In this document: one piece after another, positions 47,579 through 56,775 of the stretch
How positions within the stretch are numbered: the first letter of the stretch is position 1
Layout of the letters: each line of letters opens with the position of its first letter
Assembly (NCBI GenBank): GCA_937864115.1
Contig: CALMII010000038.1
Location: 100,205-164,204, forward strand
From: an uncultured Steroidobacter sp.
GTDB lineage: Bacteria > Pseudomonadota > Gammaproteobacteria > Steroidobacterales > Steroidobacteraceae
Reading direction: 5' to 3'
DNA: 64,000 nt
Program-made: the position numbers and the translations under genes
The notes under the pieces: generated by a model
The model's input: the letters and a program-made list of their open reading frames with translations, nothing else
What the model was told of the DNA's origin: nothing
Database searches by the model: none

Positions 47579-48787
47579 TCACGCCCCCGGCAGCTTCAAC
47601 ACATGCTTCGCAATGATGTTGAGCTGGACCTCGGACGTGCCGCCCTCGATCGAATTGGCCTTGGTGCGCAGCCAGACCGGCGCGAGTTCTTCGGCGCCGC
47701 CATCGCCGAACTTCAGACCTTCGGTGCCGGCGATCGACATCATGAGTTCGGCGCGGCGCTTGTTGAGCTCCGTACCGTAGTACTTGAGCATCGACGACAT
47801 CGCGCCCGTTTCGTTGCCGGCCTTCGCCTCGGCCTGCACGCGTTCCATGGTGAGTGCGAAGGCATTGGCATCGAGCTCGAACTTCGCGATGTCGGCGCGC
47901 AGCACCGGATCGGCGAGACGGCCGCCGGCCAGTCCGAGTTCGCCCGCCGCCAGCTGACCCAGCGTGCCCTTGCCGCCGATGCGCAGTCCCAGCCCCATGC
48001 CGCCGATCATGTTGCGCTCATGGGTAAGCAGGTACTTCGCGATCGTCCAGCCCTTGTTGAGTTCGCCGAGCAGGTTTTCCTTCGGCACCTTCACGTTGTC
48101 GAAGAAGGTCTGGGTGAACGGCGAGTAGCCGGAAATGAGACGGATCGGACGGGTCGAAATCCCGGAGCTCGCCATGTCGAACAGCAGGAAGCTGATGCCA
48201 TCATGCTTCTTGCCTTCGAAGTTGGTGCGCACCAGGCAGAAGATCCAGTCGGCCTTGTCGCCGTAACTGGTCCAGATCTTCGAACCATTGATGAGGAAGT
48301 GATCGCCCTGGTCGTCGGCGCGCGTCTTGAGCGACGCGAGATCCGAACCGGCGCCCGGCTCGGAATAGCCCTGGCACCAGCGGATCTCGCCGCGCACGAT
48401 CTTCGGAATGTGTTCGCGCTTCTGGGCTTCGTTGCCGTATTTCAGCAGCGCGGGGCCGAGCATCGAAATGCCGAACGACGTCAGTGGTGCACGGCAATTG
48501 AGCGCCGCCATCTCCTCGCGCAGCACTTTCGCTTCTTCCTTGCCGAGGCCGCCGCCGCCATAGGCCTTCGGCCATTCCGGCACGGTCCAGCCGCGCTCGG
48601 CCATGCGCTGCAGCCACACGCGCTGCGCTTCGTTCTTGAATTTCACATGGCGGCCGCCCCAGCAGACGTCGCTTTCATCGACGACGGGCAGACGCATGTC
48701 GGGCGGACAGTTGGCTTCGAGCCATTGACGGGTCTCGCGACGGAAGTCGTCGAGCGAACCGCGCGGAGTTTCGGGTTGGGCAGACAT
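47579..48787 (-). CDS. Acyl-CoA dehydrogenase
   Basis: A 402-residue acyl-CoA dehydrogenase. FAD/substrate motifs WCQGYSEPGAGSDLASLKT near residue 138 and WTSYGDKADWIF near 165 are intact. The C-terminal motif IEGGTSEVQLNIIAKHVL near 380 carries the glutamate expected as catalytic base. It is 27 bases downstream of the APH-type kinase gene and upstream of the unlike 379-residue dehydrogenase. Confidence 0.94.
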   Translation of the reverse strand: MSAQPETPRGSLDDFRRETRQWLEANCPPDMRLPVVDESDVCWGGRHVKFKNEAQRVWLQRMAERGWTVPEWPKAYGGGGLGKEEAKVLREEMAALNCRAPLTSFGISMLGPALLKYGNEAQKREHIPKIVRGEIRWCQGYSEPGAGSDLASLKTRADDQGDHFLINGSKIWTSYGDKADWIFCLVRTNFEGKKHDGISFLLFDMASSGISTRPIRLISGYSPFTQTFFDNVKVPKENLLGELNKGWTIAKYLLTHERNMIGGMGLGLRIGGKGTLGQLAAGELGLAGGRLADPVLRADIAKFELDANAFALTMERVQAEAKAGNETGAMSSMLKYYGTELNKRRAELMMSIAGTEGLKFGDGGAEELAPVWLRTKANSIEGGTSEVQLNIIAKHVLKLPGA

Positions 48788-48814
48788 GAGGTACCTGCGC
48801 TGAGCCTGGTTGTT

Positions 48815-49909
48815 TCAATGAGTCAGTGAGCGGCCGATGCCCGCGAATACTTTCGCGGCCTCGCCATAGCCGATCGCACGCTGATCGGCGGCGTTTCCCT
48901 GCAGGGCACGCGCATACACGCCCTGCGTGATGGCGGCCATCCGGAAATAGGAGAAGGCGAGGAAGAAGCGCCAGTCGGGAATCTGCTGGCGGCCGGAATG
49001 CCGCTGGTAGATCGCGAGGAATTCCTCTTCGCCGGGAATGCCGAGCGCCTGCAGATCGAGCCCCGCGAGGCCAGCGCCGACGTCGCTGCCCGCCGGCATG
49101 TGGTAGTACATGCAGGCATAGGCCAGATCGGCGAGCGGATGACCGAGCGTGGCGAGTTCCCAGTCGAGCAAGGCGATGATGCGCGGCTCGGTCGGATGAA
49201 TGATGGTGTTGCCGATGCGGAAGTCGCCATGGGCGATGGCGGTCTCATCGCGCGACGGCGGATTCGCGGCCAGCCATGCGATGAGCTTGTCCATGTCGGG
49301 ATTTTCGTCGGTCTTCGAAGCGACGTACTGCCTGCTCCAGCGATCGAGCTGGCGCGCCACGTAGCCTTCGGGCTTGCCGAAGTCCGCGAGGCCGCAGGCC
49401 TGGTAGTCGACGCCGTGCAGCGCTGCGGCAACGCGCGCGAAGTCCGCATAGACCGCGCGACGCTCCGGCGGCGTCAGTTGCGGCAGCGTGACGCCCGTGA
49501 TCACGCGACCTTCGATGTGATCCATCACGTAGAACGCCGTGCCGATGATGGACGTGTCCTCGCACAGCACCCGCGCGCGCGGCACGGGCACCTGATCGGA
49601 CGGCAGCGCCCTGAGGATGCGGTACTCGCGTTCGACCAGGTGCGCCGACGGCAGCAGCTTGCCGGGCGGCTTCTTGCGCAGGACGTACTTGCGCGAGGCG
49701 GTTTCGATCAGGAACGTCGGGTTCGACTGCCCGCCCTGGAATTGCCGCAGCCGGGCCGGCCCGGAAAAATCGTCGAGATGCGTTTCGAGATAACGCCACA
49801 GGGCAGCTTCGTCGAAGCGATGCTGCGGCAGTACGTCGATGACGATGACGTCGGAGCCGCTGCCGGTCGTCGCGCCGGACGATGCAAGATTCTGTGATGC
49901 GTCTGCCAT
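48815..49909 (-). CDS. APH-family kinase of the ACAD10/11 and LvaA type
   Basis: A 364-residue aminoglycoside-phosphotransferase-fold kinase: FQGGQSNPTFLIE and KYVLRKKPPGKLLPSAHLVEREYR near 60-95, catalytic HGDFRIGNTII near 218, and IALLDWELATLGHPLADLAY near 240. This subfamily is fused to acyl-CoA dehydrogenases in eukaryotic ACAD10/11 and is LvaA-like in Pseudomonas, where it phosphorylates 4-hydroxyacyl-CoA. Not an antibiotic-resistance enzyme by context. ATG 49909 has GGGGGA upstream. Confidence 0.9.
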   Translation of the reverse strand: MADASQNLASSGATTGSGSDVIVIDVLPQHRFDEAALWRYLETHLDDFSGPARLRQFQGGQSNPTFLIETASRKYVLRKKPPGKLLPSAHLVEREYRILRALPSDQVPVPRARVLCEDTSIIGTAFYVMDHIEGRVITGVTLPQLTPPERRAVYADFARVAAALHGVDYQACGLADFGKPEGYVARQLDRWSRQYVASKTDENPDMDKLIAWLAANPPSRDETAIAHGDFRIGNTIIHPTEPRIIALLDWELATLGHPLADLAYACMYYHMPAGSDVGAGLAGLDLQALGIPGEEEFLAIYQRHSGRQQIPDWRFFLAFSYFRMAAITQGVYARALQGNAADQRAIGYGEAAKVFAGIGRSLTH

Positions 49910-50098
49910 CGCAATCCCCCGAAGCCGCAGGCTGCAGCTCCGCGCGCTGAACTCTTCCAGTTTGTTTCGTCCCGACTGTCCATGCATCGGGATCTCGCCG
50001 GGCGAGCCCGCATTGTATTCGCGACGCGATTGGCCGGGGAAAAGAAACGTGGCGCGACGCGCGCTGCAACGCAGAACTGACGCGGTGTCCGGCTCCGA

Positions 50099-50153
50099 CT
50101 GTAGGTCAGGCTTTAGCCTGACTCGGAAAGGCCGGCTGAAGCCGGCCCCACAG
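50099..50153. repeat. Family A REP-like element
   Basis: CTGTAG, GTCAGGCTTTAGCCTGAC, short spacer, GGCCGGCTGAAGCCGGCC, CCCACAG. Four bases before the stop of the secreted-protein gene. Confidence 0.92.
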
Positions 50154-50157
50154 GAAG

Positions 50158-50589
50158 CTAGCGCGAAATCGTCAGCTTGCCGAAGGCGATGCCCAGGTCC
50201 CAGCCGCGGCCGGTGCCGCTCAATGCCAGCGACACCTCGCCCTTGGTCATGACGCTCGCCCTGGAAGACTTCACCGCGCCGGCATGCGCTTCGGCCTGGG
50301 CATACGAACCGAAGACCTCCTCGATTCCCTTCACGCCGGAGAATTCGCCCCGGCCGTTCTCGATTTCCGATTTGCCGACCGTCAATCCGCCGCCCTTGGC
50401 GGACAGTTTCACGCGGGCGGTCTGGCCATTCGAGCATTTCACCGTACCCGTGCCGCTGTAGGTTTTGTAGATCGCCGACCAGCCCTTCATGTTGAAGGTC
50501 ATGCTGCAGCTGACGTTCGCAGCAGCGAAGGAGGCAACGGGCACGCTCAGAAGAACGGCGAAGGCCATTGCGGAAAGCAGTCTGCGCAT
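50158..50589 (-). CDS. Secreted protein of unknown function
   Basis: A 143-residue protein with a clear Sec signal peptide (MRRLLSAMAFAVLLSVPVASFA). The mature part has two cysteines (VSCSMTF, VKCSNGQ), probably disulfide-bonded, and Gly-rich beta-type sequence ending GWDLGIAFGKLTI. I do not recognise a family with confidence. An in-frame upstream extension to 51066 overlaps the XdhC gene on the other strand and is not coding. Its stop lies four bases from a family A repeat. Confidence 0.8.
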   Translation of the reverse strand: MRRLLSAMAFAVLLSVPVASFAAANVSCSMTFNMKGWSAIYKTYSGTGTVKCSNGQTARVKLSAKGGGLTVGKSEIENGRGEFSGVKGIEEVFGSYAQAEAHAGAVKSSRASVMTKGEVSLALSGTGRGWDLGIAFGKLTISR

Positions 50590-50731
50590 GTGTCGGAATC
50601 TCCGGTGAAAGGACGGCGTGATGCTGGACGGCGGCAGTTTAACAACCACTGAATGCGGCCCGTGAATCCGCCCCGCTTGCGGGATTCGCTGAATCTGGCG
50701 CGCAGCCGGCGCCTCGTGCCAGCATGTCTGC

Positions 50732-51811
50732 ATGAACCATCGACCTGTCTCGCTGGGGGAATTCTTTCGCCTGCATCGCGAGCGCGGCGAGCCGCTGGTG
50801 CTCGCCACCATCATCCACACCATCGGCTCGACGTATCGCAAGGCCGGCGCACAGATGCTGATTGCGCAGGACGCCAGCGCCGCGGGACTGCTGAGCGGCG
50901 GCTGTCTCGAAGCGGATCTCGTCGAACGCTCGCGCAAGGTGCTGGAAACCGGCAACGCTTCGATCGCCGAATACGACACGCGCAGTTCCGACGATCTGAT
51001 CTGGGGCATCGGTCTCGGCTGCGAAGGTGCGATGCGCATCCTGCTGACGCGCCTGAACGCAGCCAATGACTACGAGCCCTATGCATTCGTCGATCGCTGC
51101 CGCAACCGGCACATTGCCGGCAGCATTGCGCTCGTGACCGCGAGCACGAATCCGCGATTCGCCCTGGGCGCTGCCTTTCGCAGCGACGAACCCGGCGCCT
51201 TGCCGGCTGCCGTGCAAACGGCGATTGCTTCGGCCGGCAGCGCAGCGACAGTGAACGCGGACGACATCGAGTTCCTCATCGTCCCCGTCGAGCTGCCGCC
51301 GAAACTGCTGATCCTCGGCGCCGGCCCCGATGCCATGCCGCTGGTGGAGATCGCCGGCCTGATGGGCTGGCACATCACCGTGCTGGATCATCGCCCTGCC
51401 TACGCCATCGTCGACCGCTTCCCGCGCGCGCGCAGCGTCGAACTGCGACCGGCTGCGACATTGTCCGGCTTCCTCGACGGTACGCGTTTCGATGCGGCCG
51501 TGGTGATGAGCCATCACCTCACCTCGGACGAGGCCTATCTCGCGGCACTCGCCGACAGTGCCATTCCCTACATCGGCCTGCTCGGTCCCGCACCGCGCCG
51601 CGTGCGACTGATGAACGACATCGGCGAGCGCGCGACACGCTTCGGCAATCGCCTCTATGGTCCGATCGGACTCGACATCGGCGCGAAGACGCCGGAGAGC
51701 ATTGCGCTCGCCATCGTGGCGGAGATTCAGGCGGTGCTGGCGAATCGTCCGGGGCGGTCGTTCAGTACGGCCGGGAGCGGAATTACGAGAGAGCCGCAAA
51801 AGACCGCATAA
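50732..51811 (+). CDS. xdhC: XdhC/CoxI family molybdenum-enzyme maturation protein
   Basis: A 359-residue protein with the N-terminal XdhC motif LATIIHTIGSTYRKAGAQML, GGCLEADLVERS near 52, and a C-terminal Rossmann domain (LLILGAGPDAMPLVEIAGLMGWHITVLD). XdhC proteins insert sulfurated molybdenum cofactor into xanthine-dehydrogenase-family enzymes; the convergent pair at 52002-54714 is the obvious client. The last codons (PQKTA then TAA) lie in the left arm of a repeat. Confidence 0.93.
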   Translation: MNHRPVSLGEFFRLHRERGEPLVLATIIHTIGSTYRKAGAQMLIAQDASAAGLLSGGCLEADLVERSRKVLETGNASIAEYDTRSSDDLIWGIGLGCEGAMRILLTRLNAANDYEPYAFVDRCRNRHIAGSIALVTASTNPRFALGAAFRSDEPGALPAAVQTAIASAGSAATVNADDIEFLIVPVELPPKLLILGAGPDAMPLVEIAGLMGWHITVLDHRPAYAIVDRFPRARSVELRPAATLSGFLDGTRFDAAVVMSHHLTSDEAYLAALADSAIPYIGLLGPAPRRVRLMNDIGERATRFGNRLYGPIGLDIGAKTPESIALAIVAEIQAVLANRPGRSFSTAGSGITREPQKTA

Positions 51812-52019
51812 AAGAAATCGAAGGGATTCTGGTAGAGAGGTCGTTTGCGTGTCCTGCCCCCTCCTCCGCGTAGCGGGGGAGGGTTGGGGTGGGGGCGCAC
51901 GACAGCGCTCCCTTTCTCAAGCCCCCCATCCTGTCCTTCCCCCGCTGCGCGGAGGAAGGGACGCATTACGCCAGCACACCCTTAACTTTTTAGAAATTCT
52001 TTTATGCGGTCTTTGCGGC
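51793..52019. repeat. Nested repeat: family D inside a family C-like palindrome spanning two gene ends
   Basis: Outer arms 51793-51818 (GCCGCAAAAGACCGCATAAA onward) and 51996-52019 are near-perfect complements with a one-base gap. Inner family D arms are 51857-51896 (CCCCCTCCTCCGCGTAGCGG onward) and 51921-51962. The left outer arm contains the XdhC stop and the right outer arm the stop of the convergent oxidoreductase. Confidence 0.88.
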
Positions 52020-54209
52020 CTCCGAATCCCCCACCCTCAACGGCAACGACCGCAACCGCTTCCCCGTCAACGCGAACACCGCATTGGCAACGGCGGGCGC
52101 GATCGGCGGCACCCCAGGCTCGCCCAGGCCGCCGAGCGCGGCGTCGGAGTGAATGAACTCGACCTTGACGCGCGGTGCGTCGGCGAGCTTCGGCAGCGGA
52201 TAGTCGTTGAAGTTCGACTGAGTCACGCGACCGTTGCGCACCGTGATCTCGCTGAACAGCGCGGCCGACAGGCCGAAGACGATGCCGCCTTCGATCTGCG
52301 CGAGCGCCGTATCCGGATTGACGACGTAGCCGCAGTCGACCGCAGCCCAGACGTTGTGGACCTTGATGCGATCGTCGACGAGTTCGACCTCCGCGACTTC
52401 GGCAACGATGGTGCCGAAGCTCTCCACCAGCGCGATGCCGCGTGCGCGGCCGGGTGCAGGTTCTGCGCCCCAGCCGGCGATCCACGCCGCTTTCTCCAGT
52501 ACGGCGCGGTGCCGCGGCGCATGTTCGAGCAGGTCGCGACGGAACTCGAACGGATCCTTGCCGGCCGCGTGCGCGAGTTCATCGATGAACGATTCGGTGA
52601 AGAAGCCGTGCTGCGAGAACTCGACCGAGCGCCACGATCCCGTACGGACGTGACTTGCGACCTTCACTGAGCGGATGTCCTGATTCGGCACGGCATAGGG
52701 CACGTGCGCAGCGGCGCCCGCGACGTCGTTGAAGCGCGAGATCCACACGCTCGGTCTGCCGCTGGAATCGATGGCGCCCTTGTAGCGACCGATGACTGCG
52801 GGCCGGTAGTAGTCGTGCTGGATGTCTTCTTCGCGACTCCAGATCAGCTTGACCGGCGCCGGCGCCATCGCCCTGGCGATGCGCACCGCCTGATCGATGA
52901 AGTCATGGGCGCCCGGCAGACGGCGGCCGAAACCACCACCGAGCGGATGCGTGTGAATGACGACGTCGTCCGCATTCATGCCGGCGGCCTTGGCTGCGAC
53001 CTTGCGCGCCGCCAGCGGATCCTGCACGCCGACCCACACTTCGCAGCGATCCGCCGCGATGCGCGCGGTCGCGTTCATCGGCTCCATCGAGGCGTGGGCA
53101 AGATACGGCACGGCGTACTCCGCCTCGATCGCCTTGCCGGCGCCGCCGAGCGCGGCGGTGGCATCGTCGCTCGAAAACACTTTCTCCGCCTCGCCGGCTT
53201 CGAGCGCCCTGGCCGTCGTCGCCGCGAGAGTCTCGCTGGTCTGCGCATCGTTGTCGGTCGCGGTGAATGAGGGAATGAGACTGCGTACCGCCTTCAGGGC
53301 GCGCCAGTAGCTGTCAGCGACGACGGCCACTGCGTCGTCCAGCTGCACGACCTTGCGAATGCCCGGTTGCGCGCTGACCGCTGCCGCATCCACCGCGCCG
53401 AGCCGCGCACCGAACACCGGCGCCGCGGCAATCGTCGCGTACAGCATTCCGGGAACATCGACGTCGATGGCGTACTGCGCGCTGCCGTCCACTTTCGATG
53501 GAATGTCGAGCCGCGGAACCGGCTTGCCGACGAGGGAATACTCCTTGTACGACTTCAGCCGCGGATGCACCGGCGGTTCGAGCTTCGCCGCCTCCGCGGC
53601 GAGTTCGCCGAAGGTCGCGCTGCGACCCGATCCCGCATGAACCACCTGCGAGCGCTTCGCATCGCATTCGCTCGCCGGCACCTGCCAGCGCTGCGCCGCC
53701 GCCTCGATGAGCATCGCGCGCGCTGCACCGCCGGCGACGCGCATGCCGAGAAAGCCGGTGCCGCGCACCGAACTGCTGCCGCCGGTCACCTGCAGATCCA
53801 GCATGCGCGTCAGCCGGTAGGTGCCCCAGTCGATGAAGCGCTCCATGAACTTCGGCACGTCGGCCACCGCGGGCACGAACGCGCGCACCAGATAGCCGTT
53901 CGCGTAGAGCAGTTCCGCGGGCGCTTCTTCGACGCGCACGTTGTCCCAGTCGGCATCGAGCTCCTCGGCCAGCATCATCGGCAACGACGTATGCACGCCC
54001 TGCCCCATCTCGCAGTGGGGCACGATCACGGTGATGGTGTCGTCGGGCGCGATCCTGAGCCACGTCGTGAGGCGGGCGGCGTCCTTCTCGTCCTCCGGGC
54101 GGATGCCGATGCGATTCGGCGCGAACGCAATGCCGCTGAATCCCAGCACCAGCCCGCCGCCGACGAGGCCGCCGGTGGCGAGCACGGCGCGACGCGTCCA
54201 CTTACCCAT
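52002..54209 (-). CDS. iorB: Molybdopterin-binding large subunit, isoquinoline 1-oxidoreductase beta-like
   Basis: A 735-residue single-chain aldehyde/xanthine-oxidase-family molybdenum subunit. N-terminal twin-arginine signal (KWTRRAVLATGGLVGGGL) predicts Tat export with its partner. Motifs: PHCEMGQGVHTSLPMMLAEEL near 52, HPLGGGFGRRLPG near 427, and GEPGVPPIAPAVANAVFALTG near 700 with the expected active Glu. IorB-type subunits bind MCD and oxidise N-heterocycles or aldehydes; substrate unknown. The ATG at 54209 overlaps the small subunit gene by eight bases. Confidence 0.93.
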   Translation of the reverse strand: MGKWTRRAVLATGGLVGGGLVLGFSGIAFAPNRIGIRPEDEKDAARLTTWLRIAPDDTITVIVPHCEMGQGVHTSLPMMLAEELDADWDNVRVEEAPAELLYANGYLVRAFVPAVADVPKFMERFIDWGTYRLTRMLDLQVTGGSSSVRGTGFLGMRVAGGAARAMLIEAAAQRWQVPASECDAKRSQVVHAGSGRSATFGELAAEAAKLEPPVHPRLKSYKEYSLVGKPVPRLDIPSKVDGSAQYAIDVDVPGMLYATIAAAPVFGARLGAVDAAAVSAQPGIRKVVQLDDAVAVVADSYWRALKAVRSLIPSFTATDNDAQTSETLAATTARALEAGEAEKVFSSDDATAALGGAGKAIEAEYAVPYLAHASMEPMNATARIAADRCEVWVGVQDPLAARKVAAKAAGMNADDVVIHTHPLGGGFGRRLPGAHDFIDQAVRIARAMAPAPVKLIWSREEDIQHDYYRPAVIGRYKGAIDSSGRPSVWISRFNDVAGAAAHVPYAVPNQDIRSVKVASHVRTGSWRSVEFSQHGFFTESFIDELAHAAGKDPFEFRRDLLEHAPRHRAVLEKAAWIAGWGAEPAPGRARGIALVESFGTIVAEVAEVELVDDRIKVHNVWAAVDCGYVVNPDTALAQIEGGIVFGLSAALFSEITVRNGRVTQSNFNDYPLPKLADAPRVKVEFIHSDAALGGLGEPGVPPIAPAVANAVFALTGKRLRSLPLRVGDSEAAKTA

Positions 54210-54714
54210 GACGCACCTGCGCGGGCTGTGCGCTGTCGTTCGCCTCGACATCGCCGCTGGACAGCTTCAGCGCTGCGGCATGAATGGCGCGACGGATGCG
54301 TTCATAGGTGCCGCAGCGACAGAGATTGGTGATCTCCGTGTCGATGTCCTGATCGGTCGGTCGCGGTGTCTTCGCGAGCAGCGAGGCTGCCGCCATCAGC
54401 ATGCCCGACTGGCAATAGCCGCATTGCGGCACCTGGTGTTCGATCCACGCTTCCTGGAGCGCATGCCGCTGGCCGGAATGGCCGAGCGCTTCGATCGTGG
54501 TGATGGCCTGCCCCTGCACGGCCGCCGCCGGAATCGAACACGAGCGCGCCGCGGTGCCGTTGATGTGCACGGTGCATGCGCCGCAGGCCGCGATACCGCA
54601 GCCGAACTTGGTGCCCGTGAGCCGCAGCGATTCGCGCAGCACCCACAAGAGCGGCGTGTCGGCATCGACGTCGACGACGCGCGACTCGCCATTGACCGTC
54701 AGGATGATTTCCAC
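54202..54714 (-). CDS. iorA: (2Fe-2S)-binding small subunit, isoquinoline 1-oxidoreductase alpha-like
   Basis: A 170-residue protein with two [2Fe-2S] sites: plant-type CGIAACGACTVHINGTAARSC near residue 39 and the C-terminal CGYCQSGM and CRCGTYERIRRAIH. It passes electrons from the molybdenum subunit, with which it overlaps. The pair has no FAD subunit, as expected for this type, so an external (often cytochrome) acceptor is likely. Confidence 0.95.
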   Translation of the reverse strand: MEIILTVNGESRVVDVDADTPLLWVLRESLRLTGTKFGCGIAACGACTVHINGTAARSCSIPAAAVQGQAITTIEALGHSGQRHALQEAWIEHQVPQCGYCQSGMLMAAASLLAKTPRPTDQDIDTEITNLCRCGTYERIRRAIHAAALKLSSGDVEANDSAQPAQVRHG

Positions 54715-54727
54715 GATGCAATCTCCT

Positions 54728-55114
54728 TCAGCCGCGGCGCAGGTCGCGCAAGGCGCGCCTGCCGTGCTTGTCGGGCCGCTGTGCGGGCGCAGGCGCCGCC
54801 AGCTTCGCGAAGGCCTTGCGCGCCTCGCGAGCGGCGATGCTTGCGTCGGTCTCGATGTAGTGCAGGCGGGCCTCGGGCGCCGGCCCGCGGCGCACGGGTA
54901 TGGCCTGCACGATCAGTTCGAAGCGCTGTTCATCGCGCGTGATGAGCAGGCGATCGCCGACGTGCACGAGCCGTGAAGGCTTGATGCGCTCGCCGTTGAC
55001 GTGCACGAGTCCACCCGCCACGGCGTCGGTGGCCAGCGCGCGGCTCTTGAAGAAACGTGCACACCACAACCACTTGTCGATGCGCAGTCCGGAACTCGTG
55101 ACATCTGCTGCCAT
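54728..55114 (-). CDS. hslR: S4-domain RNA-binding protein, Hsp15 family
   Basis: A 128-residue protein: S4 domain at about 8-70 (LRIDKWLWCARFFKSRALATDAV, VHVNGERIKPSRLV) and a basic tail. Hsp15 binds stalled 50S subunits carrying peptidyl-tRNA. The ATG at 55114 gives the usual length; an upstream ATG at 55219 overlaps glpD's start on the other strand. Thirteen bases before iorA's start on the same strand, probably fortuitous. Confidence 0.93.
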   Translation of the reverse strand: MAADVTSSGLRIDKWLWCARFFKSRALATDAVAGGLVHVNGERIKPSRLVHVGDRLLITRDEQRFELIVQAIPVRRGPAPEARLHYIETDASIAAREARKAFAKLAAPAPAQRPDKHGRRALRDLRRG

Positions 55115-55218
55115 GCAGGCAGCGTACCTCCGGGCGTGAGTCGCGTCACGCCCGCAGCAGTCGGCACGATTTCCCCCCTGCCCAGCGGACGCAAAACCAT
55201 GCAGCATTCGCCTCCACA

Positions 55219-56715
55219 ATGAACGACTCTTTCGATCTGCTGATCATCGGCGGCGGCATCAATGGCGCGGGCATCGCCCGCGATGCGGCAGGACGCGGGC
55301 ACAAGGTCGCGCTCGTCGAACAGGGCGATCTCGCCTCGGCGACTTCTTCCGCCAGCACCAAGCTGATTCACGGCGGACTGCGTTATCTCGAACTGTTCGA
55401 GTTCCGCCTGGTGCGCGAAGCGCTGATCGAGCGCGAGCGGCTGCTGGCCATCGCGCCGCACATCATCCAGCCGATGCAGTTCGTGCTGCCGCACGTGACG
55501 GGACTGCGGCCGCGCTGGCAGATCCGCTGCGGCCTGTTTCTCTACGATCACATCGGCGGCCGGCACCGCCTGCCGGCATCGCACGGCGTGAGTCTTGCGC
55601 ACGGCCCGTGGGCCGGCACGCTGCAGCCGCAGCTCACGCACGGCTTCACGTATTCGGATTGCTGGGTCGACGACAGCCGCCTGGTGATCCTGAACGCGAT
55701 GGACGCGGCACAGCGCGGCACGGTCATCCGTACGCATACCCGTTTCGTCGGCGCGTCCGTGCAGGACGGGCGCTGGCGGGCGCGAGTCGAAGACACCGCG
55801 AGCGGCGAACAATCGACGCTGCTGGCTCGCACGATCGTGAACGCGGCCGGTCCGTGGGTCGAAGACGTTCTGCGCCACGTACCGCGCAGTGCGAACGAAA
55901 CGCAGATCCGGCTGGTCAAGGGCAGTCATATCGTCGTGCCGCGCATGTACGAGGGCGAGCACGCGTTTCTGCTGCAGCATCCCGACGGTCGCGTCGTGTT
56001 CACGATTCCCTATCAGCAGGAGTTCACGCTGGTCGGCACCACCGACGTACCTTACGAAGGCAATCCCGCGGACGCGACCATTTCCGACGACGAAGTCCGT
56101 TATCTGTGCGAGACGGTGAACGAATACTTCGTGCGCAGCATCTCGCCGTCGGACGTGAGATGGACCTATGCGGGCGTGCGCCCGCTGAGCGACGACGAGT
56201 CGACGAATGTTTCGAAGGTCACCCGCGACTACAAGCTGGAACTCACCGCGGGACCCGGCCAGCCGGCGCTGCTGTCCGTGTTCGGCGGCAAGATCACGAC
56301 CTATCGACGCCTCGCCGAAGCGGCCCTGCAGAAACTGCATCCGTTTCTGGGCGGCTCGAAACAGGGCTGGACCGACCAGGCGCAACTACCCGGCGGCGAT
56401 CTGCCGCGCGGCGATTTCTCGGCTTTCCTCGAAGGCGTGCAACGTCGCTGGCCGTTCCTGCCCGCAGCGGTGGCATTGCGGCTGGCGCGATCCTATGGAA
56501 CACGCATCAGCCAGATCATCGGCGGCGCGAAGACGCTGGAAGATCTGGGGACGCATTTCGGTGCGGGACTGACGCGCGCCGAAGTCGACTACCTGCGCGC
56601 GCACGAATGGGCGCGCAGCGGCGAGGACGTGCTGTGGCGCCGGTCGAAGCTCGGCCTGCACATGACGGCGGAGGAACGATCGGAATTCGCCCGCCTCATG
56701 CAGGCGGGCGCGTAG
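55219..56715 (+). CDS. glpD: Aerobic glycerol-3-phosphate dehydrogenase
   Basis: A 498-residue FAD enzyme at the inner membrane that oxidises sn-glycerol-3-phosphate to dihydroxyacetone phosphate and feeds quinone. FAD motif DLLIIGGGINGAGIARDAAGRG at the start, ASATSSASTKLIHGGLRYLE near 38, and the C-terminal DAO-C domain. No glpF, glpK or glpR is nearby. The gene is followed by a family D hairpin and a convergent receptor gene. Confidence 0.96.
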   Translation: MNDSFDLLIIGGGINGAGIARDAAGRGHKVALVEQGDLASATSSASTKLIHGGLRYLELFEFRLVREALIERERLLAIAPHIIQPMQFVLPHVTGLRPRWQIRCGLFLYDHIGGRHRLPASHGVSLAHGPWAGTLQPQLTHGFTYSDCWVDDSRLVILNAMDAAQRGTVIRTHTRFVGASVQDGRWRARVEDTASGEQSTLLARTIVNAAGPWVEDVLRHVPRSANETQIRLVKGSHIVVPRMYEGEHAFLLQHPDGRVVFTIPYQQEFTLVGTTDVPYEGNPADATISDDEVRYLCETVNEYFVRSISPSDVRWTYAGVRPLSDDESTNVSKVTRDYKLELTAGPGQPALLSVFGGKITTYRRLAEAALQKLHPFLGGSKQGWTDQAQLPGGDLPRGDFSAFLEGVQRRWPFLPAAVALRLARSYGTRISQIIGGAKTLEDLGTHFGAGLTRAEVDYLRAHEWARSGEDVLWRRSKLGLHMTAEERSEFARLMQAGA

Positions 56716-56734
56716 GAGCGACACCCCGCCCCGA

Positions 56735-56766
56735 CCCTCCCCCGCTGCGCGGAGGAGGGAGGGCGG
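56735..56766. repeat. Family D hairpin, single arm
   Basis: CCCTCCCCCGCTGCGCGGAG followed by GAGGGAGGG: one arm of a family D element, which folds on itself. It lies between the convergent glpD and TonB receptor genes. Confidence 0.7.
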
Positions 56767-56775
56767 AAGGGAACG

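Noticed and set aside
48815..49909. Aminoglycoside resistance gene
   Set aside because: The APH fold is present, but the subfamily motifs and the acyl-CoA dehydrogenase neighbours point to acyl-CoA metabolism.
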